DNA of 64,000 nucleotides from JBCBGF01 sp039820585 (GCA_039820585.1 JBCBPV010000010.1:1-64000), one strand, 5' to 3'; counted from the stretch's first letter, positions 16,419 through 23,406 are shown. Made by a program: numbers and translations. The notes: generated by a model from the sequence alone, not told the origin.

Positions 16419-16787
16419 CTATACACCCATGAACAATGACCGGAGACCGGCGACGATTGCTTCGCGTACAGCCTTGTTTCGCATCCAGCGCTCCCATTGA
16501 GCTTCGGTGCCGACGTGCATAAGTATGATGCGGTCACCCTGATCGAAAACGCTATATGTTACTTTGACGAAGTGTCCGCGACGACTCGGTTTATCCCCGT
16601 CTAACGGGTACTGGACGAACCTCACCCTTCCACCAAACTCTTCGCCATCCACTTCAACTGCTACCCCACCCCACGGATCATCCTCAATTGCTTCCAAGAT
16701 CACCAGCTGTTCACCAGCGGAGAGCAGGTCTCTTGCGGTCAGTTGAAACTGGGTTGTTGGGTCTAGTCTCTTCATAGCACCAGTCAT
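16419..16787 (-). CDS. Hypothetical protein, island gene paired with an XRE regulator
   Basis: 122 residues (or 118 from the second Met at 16775). Not recognised. The sequence is a soluble mixed alpha/beta domain: ARDLLSAGEQLVILEAIEDD, a Gly/Val-rich beta region (DPWGGVAVEVDGEEFGGRVR), GHFVKVTYSVFDQGDRIILM and a basic helical end (EAQWERWMRNKAVREAIVAG). It precedes an antitoxin-like HTH gene on the same strand, so a toxin role is conceivable, but there is no match to a toxin family that I can name and the 111-bp gap is longer than in typical pairs. Confidence 0.6.
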   Translation of the reverse strand: MTGAMKRLDPTTQFQLTARDLLSAGEQLVILEAIEDDPWGGVAVEVDGEEFGGRVRFVQYPLDGDKPSRRGHFVKVTYSVFDQGDRIILMHVGTEAQWERWMRNKAVREAIVAGLRSLFMGV

Positions 16788-17029
16788 CCGGTTCTTGCCC
16801 TACTTGGTATTATCAACGATATAGGCGCCAACGGCGTAGGAGTCAATGGCGCAGCGCCGATGGCGTACTAATTTGCGTGGTCGGCTTGTTTGTCTCGGCT
16901 GAACTCAAACACGTAGTGTATCGAGCTTAGTAGTGCCTAAATCTGTCCTCGCTCCAGCCAATGATCTGGTCGGGGTTTTTTGTTTCTGGCAGAGATCACA
17001 AAGTGAAGATCGATTGTTGTCTACCATGC
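16788..17029. other. Divergent intergenic region with short GGCG repeats
   Basis: The spacer between the leftward unknown gene and the rightward module holds clustered short repeats (GGCGCCAACGGCGTA, CAATGGCGCAGCGCC, GATGGCGTA) around 16826-16868, and near 16955-16980 a weak CCAG/CTGG hairpin followed by GGGGTTTTTTG, which could end rightward transcription before the module's own promoter. No gene is seen. Confidence 0.45.
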
Positions 17030-17035
17030 TACAAT
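17030..17035 (+). promoter_or_regulatory. -10-like box TACAAT, 6 nt before the ATG at 17042
   Basis: TACAAT is followed by CTTGGC and then the ATG, so transcription would begin at or next to the start codon and the mRNA would be leaderless. No ribosome-binding site precedes this ATG. A matching -35 hexamer is not obvious. The same arrangement recurs before two further genes of the module. Confidence 0.5.
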
Positions 17036-17041
17036 CTTGGC

Positions 17042-17833
17042 ATGGAAATGCCATTCACAAATGACAACTCACATCATTCCGAACCTGTTCGTCGCGGTGT
17101 GCACCGGTTCCAGCAAGACTGGATGAGTGTCGAGGAGGCAGTTGTCTACTGTGCCGAACTCGGGCTAACCCGGACACCAAAGACAGTCCGCAAATGGGCG
17201 GAACGATCTTCTGGCTTGCCTGACGGCGATGTTGTCGCCCGCAAGCAGGATACTCCTTGGGGCTATCGGTGGCAGATCGAGAAGGGTTCCCTCACACGCA
17301 AAGTCGATGAGGAGCTGGACCTCCAGGCAGCGAACGAGCCCGAACCAGTTCCAACTGGTTTGCGTGATGTGGCTTCTAAAACACCAGAGAAGACGTTCTA
17401 TACCGGTCCGACCGTGCCCGCACAGGCGCCGGCCGGTGCGTACCAGTTCGTACAAAACGAGACTGAGTCCGTCATTGAGAATGAGCGCCAAACATCTCCG
17501 AACCAGCCCGAACACGTACCGACCCGTTTGGACATTGAATTGGTTCTCGACGAAGTGCGTGAACGCATGGCGGACAAAGATCGTGAGATAGGTTTTTTGC
17601 GCCAACAACTCGCTGACGCGCAAACCGAAATTGGCAAGCGAGCCCGATCGACGGACGAGGCGCTGAAGACTATCGATCGCGTTGTTCGGAGCTTCGAACT
17701 CCAGGCAGAGGCCAATCGTGCGGCCGTCTTGGGAGCGGGGAGGGTGGCAGGCGAGACCGATGTGCAAACCGCAGCAATCAAACCGATCCCTGTCGACAAC
17801 GGCCACGGACACCAGGACATTCGTAGGGTATAA
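17042..17833 (+). CDS. Putative DNA-binding protein with C-terminal coiled coil
   Basis: 263 residues from the ATG at 17042 (the frame is open further upstream, to 16961, but the -10-like box favours 17042). N-terminal region: a predicted winged or excisionase-like HTH (DWMSVEEAVVYCAELGLTRT then PKTVRKWAERSSGLPDGDVV and GYRWQIEKGSL). Middle: low-complexity Pro/Glu/Thr linker. C-terminal: heptad coiled coil (LVLDEVRERMADKDREIGFL, RQQLADAQTEIGKRARSTDE). This HTH-linker-coil plan recalls accessory replication or partition proteins of small plasmids and phage-plasmids, but I recognise no family. It is followed 8 bp later by an HTH protein gene. Confidence 0.7.
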   Translation: MEMPFTNDNSHHSEPVRRGVHRFQQDWMSVEEAVVYCAELGLTRTPKTVRKWAERSSGLPDGDVVARKQDTPWGYRWQIEKGSLTRKVDEELDLQAANEPEPVPTGLRDVASKTPEKTFYTGPTVPAQAPAGAYQFVQNETESVIENERQTSPNQPEHVPTRLDIELVLDEVRERMADKDREIGFLRQQLADAQTEIGKRARSTDEALKTIDRVVRSFELQAEANRAAVLGAGRVAGETDVQTAAIKPIPVDNGHGHQDIRRV

Positions 17834-17834
17834 T
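17806..17834 (+). promoter_or_regulatory. Promoter with TATAAT 7 nt before the ATG at 17842
   Basis: CGGACA (17806-17811, 4 of 6 to TTGACA), 17-bp spacer and a perfect TATAAT (17829-17834), which overlaps the stop codon of the preceding gene. Only CCTTTGC separates the box from the ATG, so the transcript would be leaderless; there is no ribosome-binding site. Confidence 0.6.
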
Positions 17835-17841
17835 CCTTTGC

Positions 17842-18216
17842 ATGAATTCGAAGACGATCGGCGAGGTGCTCGAAGCGAAAGACATCATTATCCGAGGTGC
17901 TGATGTCTTTACCGAGGGCGGCTTCACCCAGGTTCCGAATGCTATCCTTCGCGCCAAGGCAATCTCGCAAGGTGCGAAGCTCGTCTACGCCATGCTCTTA
18001 TCCTACGCATGGCACAACAACTCATGCTTTCCCGGACAAGACCGGCTGGCCGAAGACCTCTCCATTTCCCGCCGTAGTGTGAACACGCACATCAAGGAGC
18101 TTGAGGCTAAACGATTCATCAAGGTGACGCGAAAGGGGCTCGGAAAGCCGAACCTCTACGAGCTGTTCTTGACGGCCACAAAGGCACCTGCAAACAATCG
18201 GCGCGCATCCAGATGA
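17842..18216 (+). CDS. Helix-turn-helix protein, replication-initiator-like
   Basis: 124 residues. FTQVPNAILRAKAISQGAKL leads into LVYAMLLSYAWHNNSCFPGQ and the winged HTH DRLAEDLSISRRSVNTHIKE, then LEAKRFIKVTRKGLGKPNLY. This is the HTH_36 pattern found in plasmid and phage replication initiators and in DnaD-like proteins. The protein is only the DNA-binding part; no downstream initiator domain is present. A 61-nt imperfect inverted repeat starts at its stop codon and may be its binding site. It could be a copy-control or replication protein of an integrated element, or a plain repressor. Confidence 0.72.
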   Translation: MNSKTIGEVLEAKDIIIRGADVFTEGGFTQVPNAILRAKAISQGAKLVYAMLLSYAWHNNSCFPGQDRLAEDLSISRRSVNTHIKELEAKRFIKVTRKGLGKPNLYELFLTATKAPANNRRASR

Positions 18217-18275
18217 GCAAATCTTGCACTTCTGGATGAGTAGTATGGTGTCATCCTTGAGTGCAAATATTGCTC
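18215..18275 (+). repeat. Long imperfect inverted repeat overlapping the stop of the HTH gene
   Basis: Arms of 25 nt (18215-18239 and 18251-18275) with 19 of 25 positions paired (GAGCAA, TTGCACT and GGATGA blocks) around an 11-nt loop. It begins inside the TGA of the HTH gene. There is no T-tract after it, so it is more likely an operator/iteron-like site or an mRNA structure than a rho-independent terminator. Confidence 0.65.
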
Positions 18276-18419
18276 ACTAAGAATACTCAAGAAAAAACAC
18301 TAACCAAAGAACACTCAGAGAATACCTTTTGAGAAATTTCTTCAGTGGACCCGATTTTTCACCAGGGAACTCTGCCGAAACGGCGAGTAGTCAGAGTGGT
18401 GATCTTATGCTAGAATATC
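18276..18419. other. AT-rich spacer before the coiled-coil gene
   Basis: Short direct repeats AATACTCAAGAAAAAACACTAACC and AAGAACACTCAGAGAATACC give an A/C-rich, AT-rich tract after the inverted repeat. This could be an origin-like unwinding region if the module is an integrated replicon, but nothing in the sequence proves it. No gene seen. Confidence 0.35.
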
Positions 18420-18425
18420 TATAAT
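18420..18425 (+). promoter_or_regulatory. -10-like box TATAAT, 6 nt before the ATG at 18432
   Basis: TATAAT, then AATCAT, then the ATG. As with the two preceding genes, transcription would start at the start codon. No ribosome-binding site is visible and no good -35 was found; a second candidate -10 (TAGAAT) lies just upstream. Confidence 0.5.
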
Positions 18426-18431
18426 AATCAT

Positions 18432-18698
18432 ATGCTTGTGAGTACATCAATCACCATCAAAGACACCCACGCTGCAGTCCAGCGGCTCGTAGAAAAAGGG
18501 GCAAGCAAAGATCTTGCCGAAGAGATTGTGGCGACTGTCAGTGGCGCTAGAGTTGAGAGTGATTTAGCAACCAGAGCGGACCTCCTCGGGCTGCGCGCGG
18601 AAATGTACCGTGCGCTACTAATCCATGGTTTTATCACCGTCACTGCAGTCATCGGCTCGGCCATCGCTCTGGCCGGAATTCTCGGCGCAAACGCATAG
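18432..18698 (+). CDS. Small coiled-coil protein with C-terminal membrane helix (DUF1640-like)
   Basis: 88 residues. TIKDTHAAVQRLVEKGASKD then LAEEIVATVSGARVESDLAT and RADLLGLRAEMYRALLIHGF follow the pattern of DUF1640/CCDC90-like proteins (a helix pair, then a Glu-Leu-Ala-Thr-Arg-Asp-Leu-type coil), ending in one hydrophobic helix (ITVTAVIGSAIALAGILGA). Such small proteins are common on mobile elements, with unknown function. Its stop is 2 bp before the next small gene. Confidence 0.72.
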   Translation: MLVSTSITIKDTHAAVQRLVEKGASKDLAEEIVATVSGARVESDLATRADLLGLRAEMYRALLIHGFITVTAVIGSAIALAGILGANA

Positions 18699-18700
18699 GT

Positions 18701-18853
18701 ATGGATGTCGTCTTTGCACACGCAGTAAGCCAGATCATCAACCTGCCTATCGATATACAGCGCAAGGTTGGCCAAGCACTTCTAGTTGGTTCTTTGGAAA
18801 TGGACTTGCCGGTTATCGAGTTTGGGGAACCAGATACTGTTGAGGAAGTGTAG
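18701..18853 (+). CDS. 50-residue small protein, unknown
   Basis: A short ORF starting 2 bp after the previous stop, so translated by reinitiation if real. The product begins MDVVFAHAVSQIINLPIDIQ and ends FGEPDTVEEV; acidic at the C-terminus with an amphipathic central helix. No family recognised. Support is its tight coupling, lack of an overlapping alternative gene and protein-like composition. Confidence 0.5.
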   Translation: MDVVFAHAVSQIINLPIDIQRKVGQALLVGSLEMDLPVIEFGEPDTVEEV

Positions 18854-18946
18854 GGGGCTTTCGCCCGCCTTTGAACTTGCGACAGAAAAACGTGCATGCT
18901 AGCTACCGCCACGGTTTCAGTGACTAAGACGTGACTAAGACCTCGT

Positions 18947-19023
18947 GCCGCCTTAGCTCAGTTGGTTAGAGCGCTGGATTGTGGATCCAGAGGTCGCTAG
19001 TTCAAACCTAGCAGGCGGTACCA
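18947..19023 (+). tRNA. tRNA-His (GTG)
   Basis: A 77-nt cloverleaf with encoded CCA. Acceptor GCCGCCT pairs with AGGCGGT; D-arm GCTCAGTTGGTTAGAGC; anticodon arm CTGGA-TTGTGGA-TCCAG with anticodon GTG; T-arm GCTAG-TTCAAAC-CTAGC. The discriminator is A73 and the base before position 1 is T, so the usual G-1:C73 identity pair is absent, which is a known feature of alphaproteobacterial tRNA-His. It marks the right border of the accessory island. TGACTAAGAC is repeated twice in tandem just upstream (18920-18941). Confidence 0.95.
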
Positions 19024-19046
19024 TTTTTCCTTTTGTCCCCGTCTGA

Positions 19047-19080
19047 CCGCCTCCGGCGGGAGTATTTTGGCTAAGATGAG
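19047..19080 (+). repeat. Intergenic repeat-like motif (CCGCC hairpin plus GTATTTT...AAGATGA)
   Basis: A CCGCC-TCC-GGCGG mini-hairpin is followed by GAGTATTTTGGCTAAGATGA. The GTATTTT-N5-AAGAtGA arrangement resembles one arm of the hairpin at 30602-30653 (GTATTTTcaacAAGAAGA). Similar motifs are, to my recollection, common between genes in Rhodobacterales. It lies after tRNA-His and before the phosphoesterase; it could act as a transcription end or protein site. Confidence 0.4.
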
Positions 19081-19126
19081 GGGCCTTTGGGTTTACGCGG
19101 ATGGTGGGGCTTTGCATGCTGCGGCC

Positions 19127-19870
19127 ATGCGCATTGCGGTGATCTCAGACATTCATGCTAACCTCTCAGCGCTGGAAGCGGTCCTGGCGGATATCGACCG
19201 GCGCGGGGTCAGTGCTGTGTTGAACCTCGGCGACAGCGTGTCGGGGCCTATGGCGCCTGGGGCGGTGGCGGATCTGTTGATCGCGCGGGGCATCCCGCAG
19301 GTGCGCGGCAATCATGATCGGTTTCTGGTTGATCGCCCGCCCGCTGAGATGGGGCTGTGGGAGCAATGGGCCTGGCCAGAGATGACGCCTGCGTATCTGG
19401 ATTGGTTGCGGGCGATGCCTTTGGTTGATCAGCGGCACGGGATCCTCATGGTCCATGGACGGCCCGACGATGATAACAAGAACTGGCTGCACCGACGCGC
19501 CAAGGACGGCAGCATGGTGCCCGCCAGTTTGGACGAGTGTGCGGGGCCTGCGGCGGGGCTGGAGGCTGAGGTCATCGTGTCAGGGCACACACATATGGCT
19601 CGCATGGTGCGGGTGCCGGGTGGGCCACTCCTTGTCAACCCCGGTGCTGTGGGGTGTCCCGCCTATTGGAACGCGACGATTACGCCGCGTTATTGGGCCG
19701 AGGCCGGATCGCCCGATGCGCGTTATGCGGTGTTGGAGAAGATCGGTGGCGTCTGGCAGGCCGATTTGATCGCGGTGCCTTATGATGCGCGTGAAATGCA
19801 AGCTCTGGCCCGCGAGAAGGGGGCGCAGGATTGGGTGCGGGCGTTGGAAACCGGGTGGGCGCCGCGTTAA
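19127..19870 (+). CDS. YfcE/MJ0936-type metallophosphoesterase
   Basis: 247 residues from the ATG at 19127, which places the first strand (MRIAVISDIHANLSALEAVL) at the N-terminus; an in-frame ATG at 19067 would add 20 unrelated residues. All calcineurin-like motifs are present: DIHAN, LGDSVSGP, RGNHDR, VHGRPDDD, and SGHTHMAR followed by LVNPGAVGCP. It should be a metal-dependent phosphodiesterase or phosphatase of the cytoplasm; the substrate is unknown. Its 3' end overlaps that of the convergent DUF6476 gene by 4 bp. Confidence 0.88.
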   Translation: MRIAVISDIHANLSALEAVLADIDRRGVSAVLNLGDSVSGPMAPGAVADLLIARGIPQVRGNHDRFLVDRPPAEMGLWEQWAWPEMTPAYLDWLRAMPLVDQRHGILMVHGRPDDDNKNWLHRRAKDGSMVPASLDECAGPAAGLEAEVIVSGHTHMARMVRVPGGPLLVNPGAVGCPAYWNATITPRYWAEAGSPDARYAVLEKIGGVWQADLIAVPYDAREMQALAREKGAQDWVRALETGWAPR

Positions 19871-20169
19871 CGCGCGATCTCAACTGTTTGAAGTAGCGTG
19901 CCATTCAGGCGATCGAAAATCAGGATTTGATTATCGGCGGTCACCACCGCGAACCAGCCATCGCTCTGGGTGAAGGCCGTGGCCTGTGTCCCATCGGGCA
20001 GGGCGATGCTGTCGGGCAGCGCCAGAGGGGCTGGTGTTTGCAGGCGGATGACAAGCAGCGCGACGATCGCTAGAACGCCCAGAATCATGGTGGCTGTCAG
20101 CACAGTGACGAGCCGCCGCAAGAAGCGTAGCTGGGGGGGTTCCTGTCCCGGCGTGGGGTCGTCATCCAT
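19867..20169 (-). CDS. DUF6476 membrane-anchored protein
   Basis: 100 residues with one transmembrane helix (LVTVLTATMILGVLAIVALL, about residues 20-42) and a periplasmic beta-rich tail (LPDGTQATAFTQSDGWFAVV, TADNQILIFDRLNGTLLQTV). This small protein family sits beside rluD-like genes across Rhodobacterales. The minus-strand ATG (20167-20169) overlaps the plus-strand ATG of the pseudouridine synthase (20168-20170), so the two genes diverge from a shared start region. Confidence 0.82.
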   Translation of the reverse strand: MDDDPTPGQEPPQLRFLRRLVTVLTATMILGVLAIVALLVIRLQTPAPLALPDSIALPDGTQATAFTQSDGWFAVVTADNQILIFDRLNGTLLQTVEIAR

Positions 20170-21193
20170 GTCTCTCAACCCGGTTATTGTCACGATCCGG
20201 CCCGATCCGCCGCGGCGTCTGGATAAGGCACTGGCCCGCGATGTGCCAGAGGCCGCGCATTTGTCGCGCACGCGGTTGGCGGCGCTCTTGGCGGACGGCG
20301 CGGTGACGCGGGGTGGTGTGGTTGTGACGGACGCCAAATCGGCAGTGGCCGAAGGCGACGTGTTCGAGATTGCCGTGGCGGAGGCGGTTGCGGTTGATGT
20401 GCGGCCTGAGGATATCCCGCTGGAGATCGTGTATGAGGATGCCGATCTGTTGGTCGTGAACAAGCCGGTGGGCATGGTGGTGCATCCCGCACCGGGCACG
20501 CCGTCGGGGACGTTGGTCAATGCACTCTTGCATCACTTTGGCGGCGATCTGTCAGGCGTAGGTGGGGAGAAACGGCCCGGCATCGTGCACCGGATCGACA
20601 AGGATACCTCTGGCCTGTTGGTTGTGGCGAAATCCGACGCGGCCCATCATGGGCTTGCGGCCCAGTTTGAGGCGCATAGTGTTGACCGGCTCTATCAAGC
20701 GATCTGCTTTGGAGTCCCAGATGGCGCGGACCCGCGTTTGCGGGGGCTGCGGGGTGTGAGTTTCGAGGCGGGGAGTGTCGTGAAGATCACCACGCATCTG
20801 GCGCGCCACAAGACCGACCGCCAGCGGCAAGCGGTGCTGTTTCAGGGCGGACGGCACGCCGTGACGCGGGTGGCAGTGGCCGAACGGTTTGGCGATCAGG
20901 CTGCGGTCGTGACCTGCCGGTTGGAGACGGGGCGGACCCATCAGATCCGGGTGCATATGGCGCATATCGGGCATGGGCTGATTGGCGATGCGACCTATGG
21001 CGGGCGGCGCAAGCTGTCGGCAAAAGTGCTGGGTGCGCGCACGGCAGGGGCGGTCGCTGAATTCCCGAGGCAAGCTCTGCATGCGGGGCGGCTGGGGTTT
21101 ACACACCCGGTGAGCGGCGAGGTGAGCTTTGAGGCGCCGCTGCCAGAGGATATGGCGGGTCTTTTGGCGGTCTTGCGGGGCGCTGCGGCATAG
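20168..21193 (+). CDS. rluD: RluA-family 23S rRNA pseudouridine synthase (RluD-like)
   Basis: 341 residues. An N-terminal S4 domain (RRLDKALARDVPEAAHLSRT then RLAALLADGAVTRGGVVV) is followed by the catalytic domain with GIVHRIDKDTSGLLVVAKSD, which holds the catalytic Asp, and later LETGRTHQIRVHMAHIGHGL and GFTHPVSGE. Length and domain order match RluD, which makes pseudouridines in helix 69 of 23S rRNA; the exact target is inferred. The start at 20168 gives the expected beginning of the S4 region; the frame stays open upstream through the divergent gene, which is coincidental. Confidence 0.9.
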   Translation: MSLNPVIVTIRPDPPRRLDKALARDVPEAAHLSRTRLAALLADGAVTRGGVVVTDAKSAVAEGDVFEIAVAEAVAVDVRPEDIPLEIVYEDADLLVVNKPVGMVVHPAPGTPSGTLVNALLHHFGGDLSGVGGEKRPGIVHRIDKDTSGLLVVAKSDAAHHGLAAQFEAHSVDRLYQAICFGVPDGADPRLRGLRGVSFEAGSVVKITTHLARHKTDRQRQAVLFQGGRHAVTRVAVAERFGDQAAVVTCRLETGRTHQIRVHMAHIGHGLIGDATYGGRRKLSAKVLGARTAGAVAEFPRQALHAGRLGFTHPVSGEVSFEAPLPEDMAGLLAVLRGAAA

Positions 21194-21315
21194 GTTGTGC
21201 GCGGAAACACACAGATCCATAAGTATTTCTGAACCTAGCGAGTAATATTCCACACGACTACGTGAGATACCCGTCACAAATACTGCCCAACGCTTCATCC
21301 AGATTAATTTGGGCG

Positions 21316-21332
21316 TAACACATTCAGTGTTA
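21316..21332 (+). promoter_or_regulatory. Palindrome TAACAC-ATTCA-GTGTTA upstream of rpoH
   Basis: Perfect 6-bp arms with a 5-bp centre, 9 bp upstream of the RpoH-type -35 and about 84 bp before the rpoH start. The 17-bp size suits a dimeric regulator. No T-tract follows, so it is unlikely to be the rluD terminator. Confidence 0.45.
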
Positions 21333-21340
21333 GCGCAACC

Positions 21341-21369
21341 CTTGAACTGAACGATCTGGTTCACTATCT
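21341..21369 (+). promoter_or_regulatory. Putative heat-shock (RpoH-type) promoter of rpoH
   Basis: CTTGAA (21341-21346), 16-bp spacer, ACTATCT (21363-21369) matches the alphaproteobacterial RpoH pattern CTTGAC-N17-CyTATnT with small deviations. It would make rpoH autoregulated, as in several alphaproteobacteria. The distance to the ATG is 46 bp. Confidence 0.5.
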
Positions 21370-21415
21370 CAATGTTAAGCCGCGATACATCGCGAAGACC
21401 TACAGGGAAACAGAC

Positions 21416-22312
21416 ATGGCCACATACGCAAACCTCCCCGCGCCAAGCCCTGAACAAGGGCTAAACCGCTATCTGCAAGAAATCCGGAAGTTCCCGATGC
21501 TGGAACCGGAAGAAGAATACATGCTCGCCAAGCGCTGGGTCGAGCAGGAAGATACCGAATCCGCCCATAAGATGGTGACCTCGCACCTGCGGCTCGCCGC
21601 CAAGATCGCCATGGGATACCGCGGTTATGGGCTGCCGCAAGCCGAGGTGATTTCCGAGGCCAACGTAGGCCTGATGCAGGCCGTGAAGCGCTTTGACCCC
21701 GAAAAAGGCTTCCGTCTGGCGACCTATGCGATGTGGTGGATCCGCGCCTCGATCCAGGAATATATCCTGCGGTCTTGGAGCCTGGTGAAGCTTGGCACGA
21801 CCAGTGCGCAGAAGAAGCTGTTTTTCAACCTGCGAAAGGCCAAGGCCCGCATCGGGGCGCTGGAAGATGGCGATCTGCGGCCGGAGCATGTGGAAAAGAT
21901 CGCGACCGATCTGGGCGTGACAGAGACTGAAGTGATCTCGATGAACCGGCGCCTGTCGGGTGGGGACGCATCGTTGAACGCCACGGTGTCAGCCGATGGC
22001 GAGGGCGCGGCCCAGTGGCAGGATTGGCTGGAAGACGAGGATGCCGATCAAGCGGGCGACTATGAAGCGCGCGATGAGTTGGAGACGCGGCGGGAGCTGT
22101 TGGCCTCTGCTATGGATGTGCTGAACGAGCGTGAGAAGGACATTCTGGTTCAGCGTCGGTTGCAGGATCAAGCGGTGACGTTGGAAGAGCTGTCAGGTCA
22201 GTACGATGTCAGCCGCGAGCGTATCCGTCAGATCGAGGTGCGGGCGTTTGAGAAGTTGCAGAAGCGTATGCAAGAGCTGGCCAAGGACAAGGGTCTGCTG
22301 GAAACGGCCTAG
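21416..22312 (+). CDS. rpoH: RNA polymerase heat-shock sigma factor RpoH (sigma-32)
   Basis: 298 residues. Region 2 contains VTSHLRLAAKIAMGYRGYGL and GFRLATYAMWWIRASIQEYI; the RpoH-specific box is QKKLFFNLRKAKARIG; region 4.2 is LEELSGQYDVSRERIRQIEV followed by RAFEKLQKRM. The Q-K-K-L-F-F-N-L-R box distinguishes it from sigma-70. It directs transcription of chaperones and proteases after heat or oxidative stress. Many Rhodobacterales carry two rpoH genes; which paralogue this is cannot be decided here. A strong terminator follows. Confidence 0.95.
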   Translation: MATYANLPAPSPEQGLNRYLQEIRKFPMLEPEEEYMLAKRWVEQEDTESAHKMVTSHLRLAAKIAMGYRGYGLPQAEVISEANVGLMQAVKRFDPEKGFRLATYAMWWIRASIQEYILRSWSLVKLGTTSAQKKLFFNLRKAKARIGALEDGDLRPEHVEKIATDLGVTETEVISMNRRLSGGDASLNATVSADGEGAAQWQDWLEDEDADQAGDYEARDELETRRELLASAMDVLNEREKDILVQRRLQDQAVTLEELSGQYDVSRERIRQIEVRAFEKLQKRMQELAKDKGLLETA

Positions 22313-22354
22313 CACTTCGCCGGGTGCGGCAACGAGTATTATTGCCAAGATGAA

Positions 22355-22379
22355 GGGGTGCCGATTAGCGCCCCTTTTT
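22355..22379 (+). terminator. Rho-independent terminator of rpoH
   Basis: GGGGTGC-CGATTA-GCGCCCC stem-loop followed by TTTTT (22375-22379). One G-U pair. It separates rpoH from the oxidoreductase gene. Confidence 0.85.
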
Positions 22380-22410
22380 CGTCGGTTGGCACGGTGATAG
22401 CGTCCTTGCC

Positions 22411-23406
22411 ATGGCAGAGACAGTAAACTGGGGCATTCTGGGTGCGGCACGGTTCGCACGGGAGCATATGGGGCCGGCGATCCATGCCGCCAAAGGCGCG
22501 CGGCTGGCGGCGCTGGCCACGTCGCGGGCAGATGGGGCCGAGGGGTTTTGTGCCTTTGCGCCGGATCTGGCGGTGCATGACAGCTATGACGCGTTATTGG
22601 CCGATCCCGGTTTGGATGCCGTCTATATCCCGCTACCAAACCATCTGCATGTTGAGTGGACGCTGAAAGCGCTGCGCGCCGGAAAGGCGGTGCTGTGCGA
22701 AAAGCCGCTGGCCATGCGCGCCGATCAGTTCGACGCTGTGATCGCAGAGCGGGATGCGACTGGGCTGTTGGCGGCTGAGGCATACATGATTGTTCACCAC
22801 CCGCAATGGCAACGGGCGCGGGCGTTGGTGCAGGGAGGCGCGATTGGGCAGCTCTTGAACGTAGATGGAGTGTTTTCCTACGACAACTCGGACGATCCAG
22901 GCAATATCCGCAACGCGCCTGAAACCGGGGGCGGTAGCCTGCCCGATATTGGGGTCTACACCTGTGGGTCGGTGCGGTTCGTGACAGGTGAAGAGCCAGA
23001 CCGAGTGACCTGCGACATTACTTGGGAAAACGGTGTCGATGTCACCGCGCATATGGTGGCGCGCTTCCCCTCGTTTCGCTTTGCGGCGACCACGTCGATG
23101 CGGATGCACCCGCGCCAGGAGATGACCTTTCACGGGTCCCACGGCATGCTGCGCCTGACGGCCCCCTTCAATGCCAGCGTTTTCGGCGAGGCGCGGCTGG
23201 AACTGCATCGCAATGTCCATCGCGGCGGTGTGGCACCGTCGATCACGGTGGAGCGTTTTCCACGCGACAACCACTATATCCACCAGGTGGAGAACTTCGG
23301 CTGCAGTCTTCGCGAAGGCGTGGCCTATCCCTGCCCGCTGGAATTCTCGCGCGGCACGCAAGTGATGCTGGACATGGCCTTTGATGCCGCCCGACCACCG
23401 CCGTAG
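22411..23406 (+). CDS. Gfo/Idh/MocA-family NAD(P)-dependent oxidoreductase
   Basis: 331 residues. Rossmann N-terminus WGILGAARFAREHMGPAIHA, then the family signature VLCEKPLAMRADQFDAVIAE with the catalytic Lys, and GGGSLPDIGVYTCGSVRFVT with the Asp expected opposite the substrate. The C-terminal domain is the usual GFO/IDH/MocA alpha-beta fold. It is a cytoplasmic sugar, inositol or dihydrodiol dehydrogenase-type enzyme; substrate unknown. Nothing in the neighbourhood forms an obvious pathway with it. Confidence 0.88.
   Translation: MAETVNWGILGAARFAREHMGPAIHAAKGARLAALATSRADGAEGFCAFAPDLAVHDSYDALLADPGLDAVYIPLPNHLHVEWTLKALRAGKAVLCEKPLAMRADQFDAVIAERDATGLLAAEAYMIVHHPQWQRARALVQGGAIGQLLNVDGVFSYDNSDDPGNIRNAPETGGGSLPDIGVYTCGSVRFVTGEEPDRVTCDITWENGVDVTAHMVARFPSFRFAATTSMRMHPRQEMTFHGSHGMLRLTAPFNASVFGEARLELHRNVHRGGVAPSITVERFPRDNHYIHQVENFGCSLREGVAYPCPLEFSRGTQVMLDMAFDAARPPP

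Noticed and set aside
19970..20167. N-terminal extension of the RluD-like protein
   Set aside because: The extension lies wholly inside the DUF6476 gene on the other strand; the S4 domain starts at 20168.
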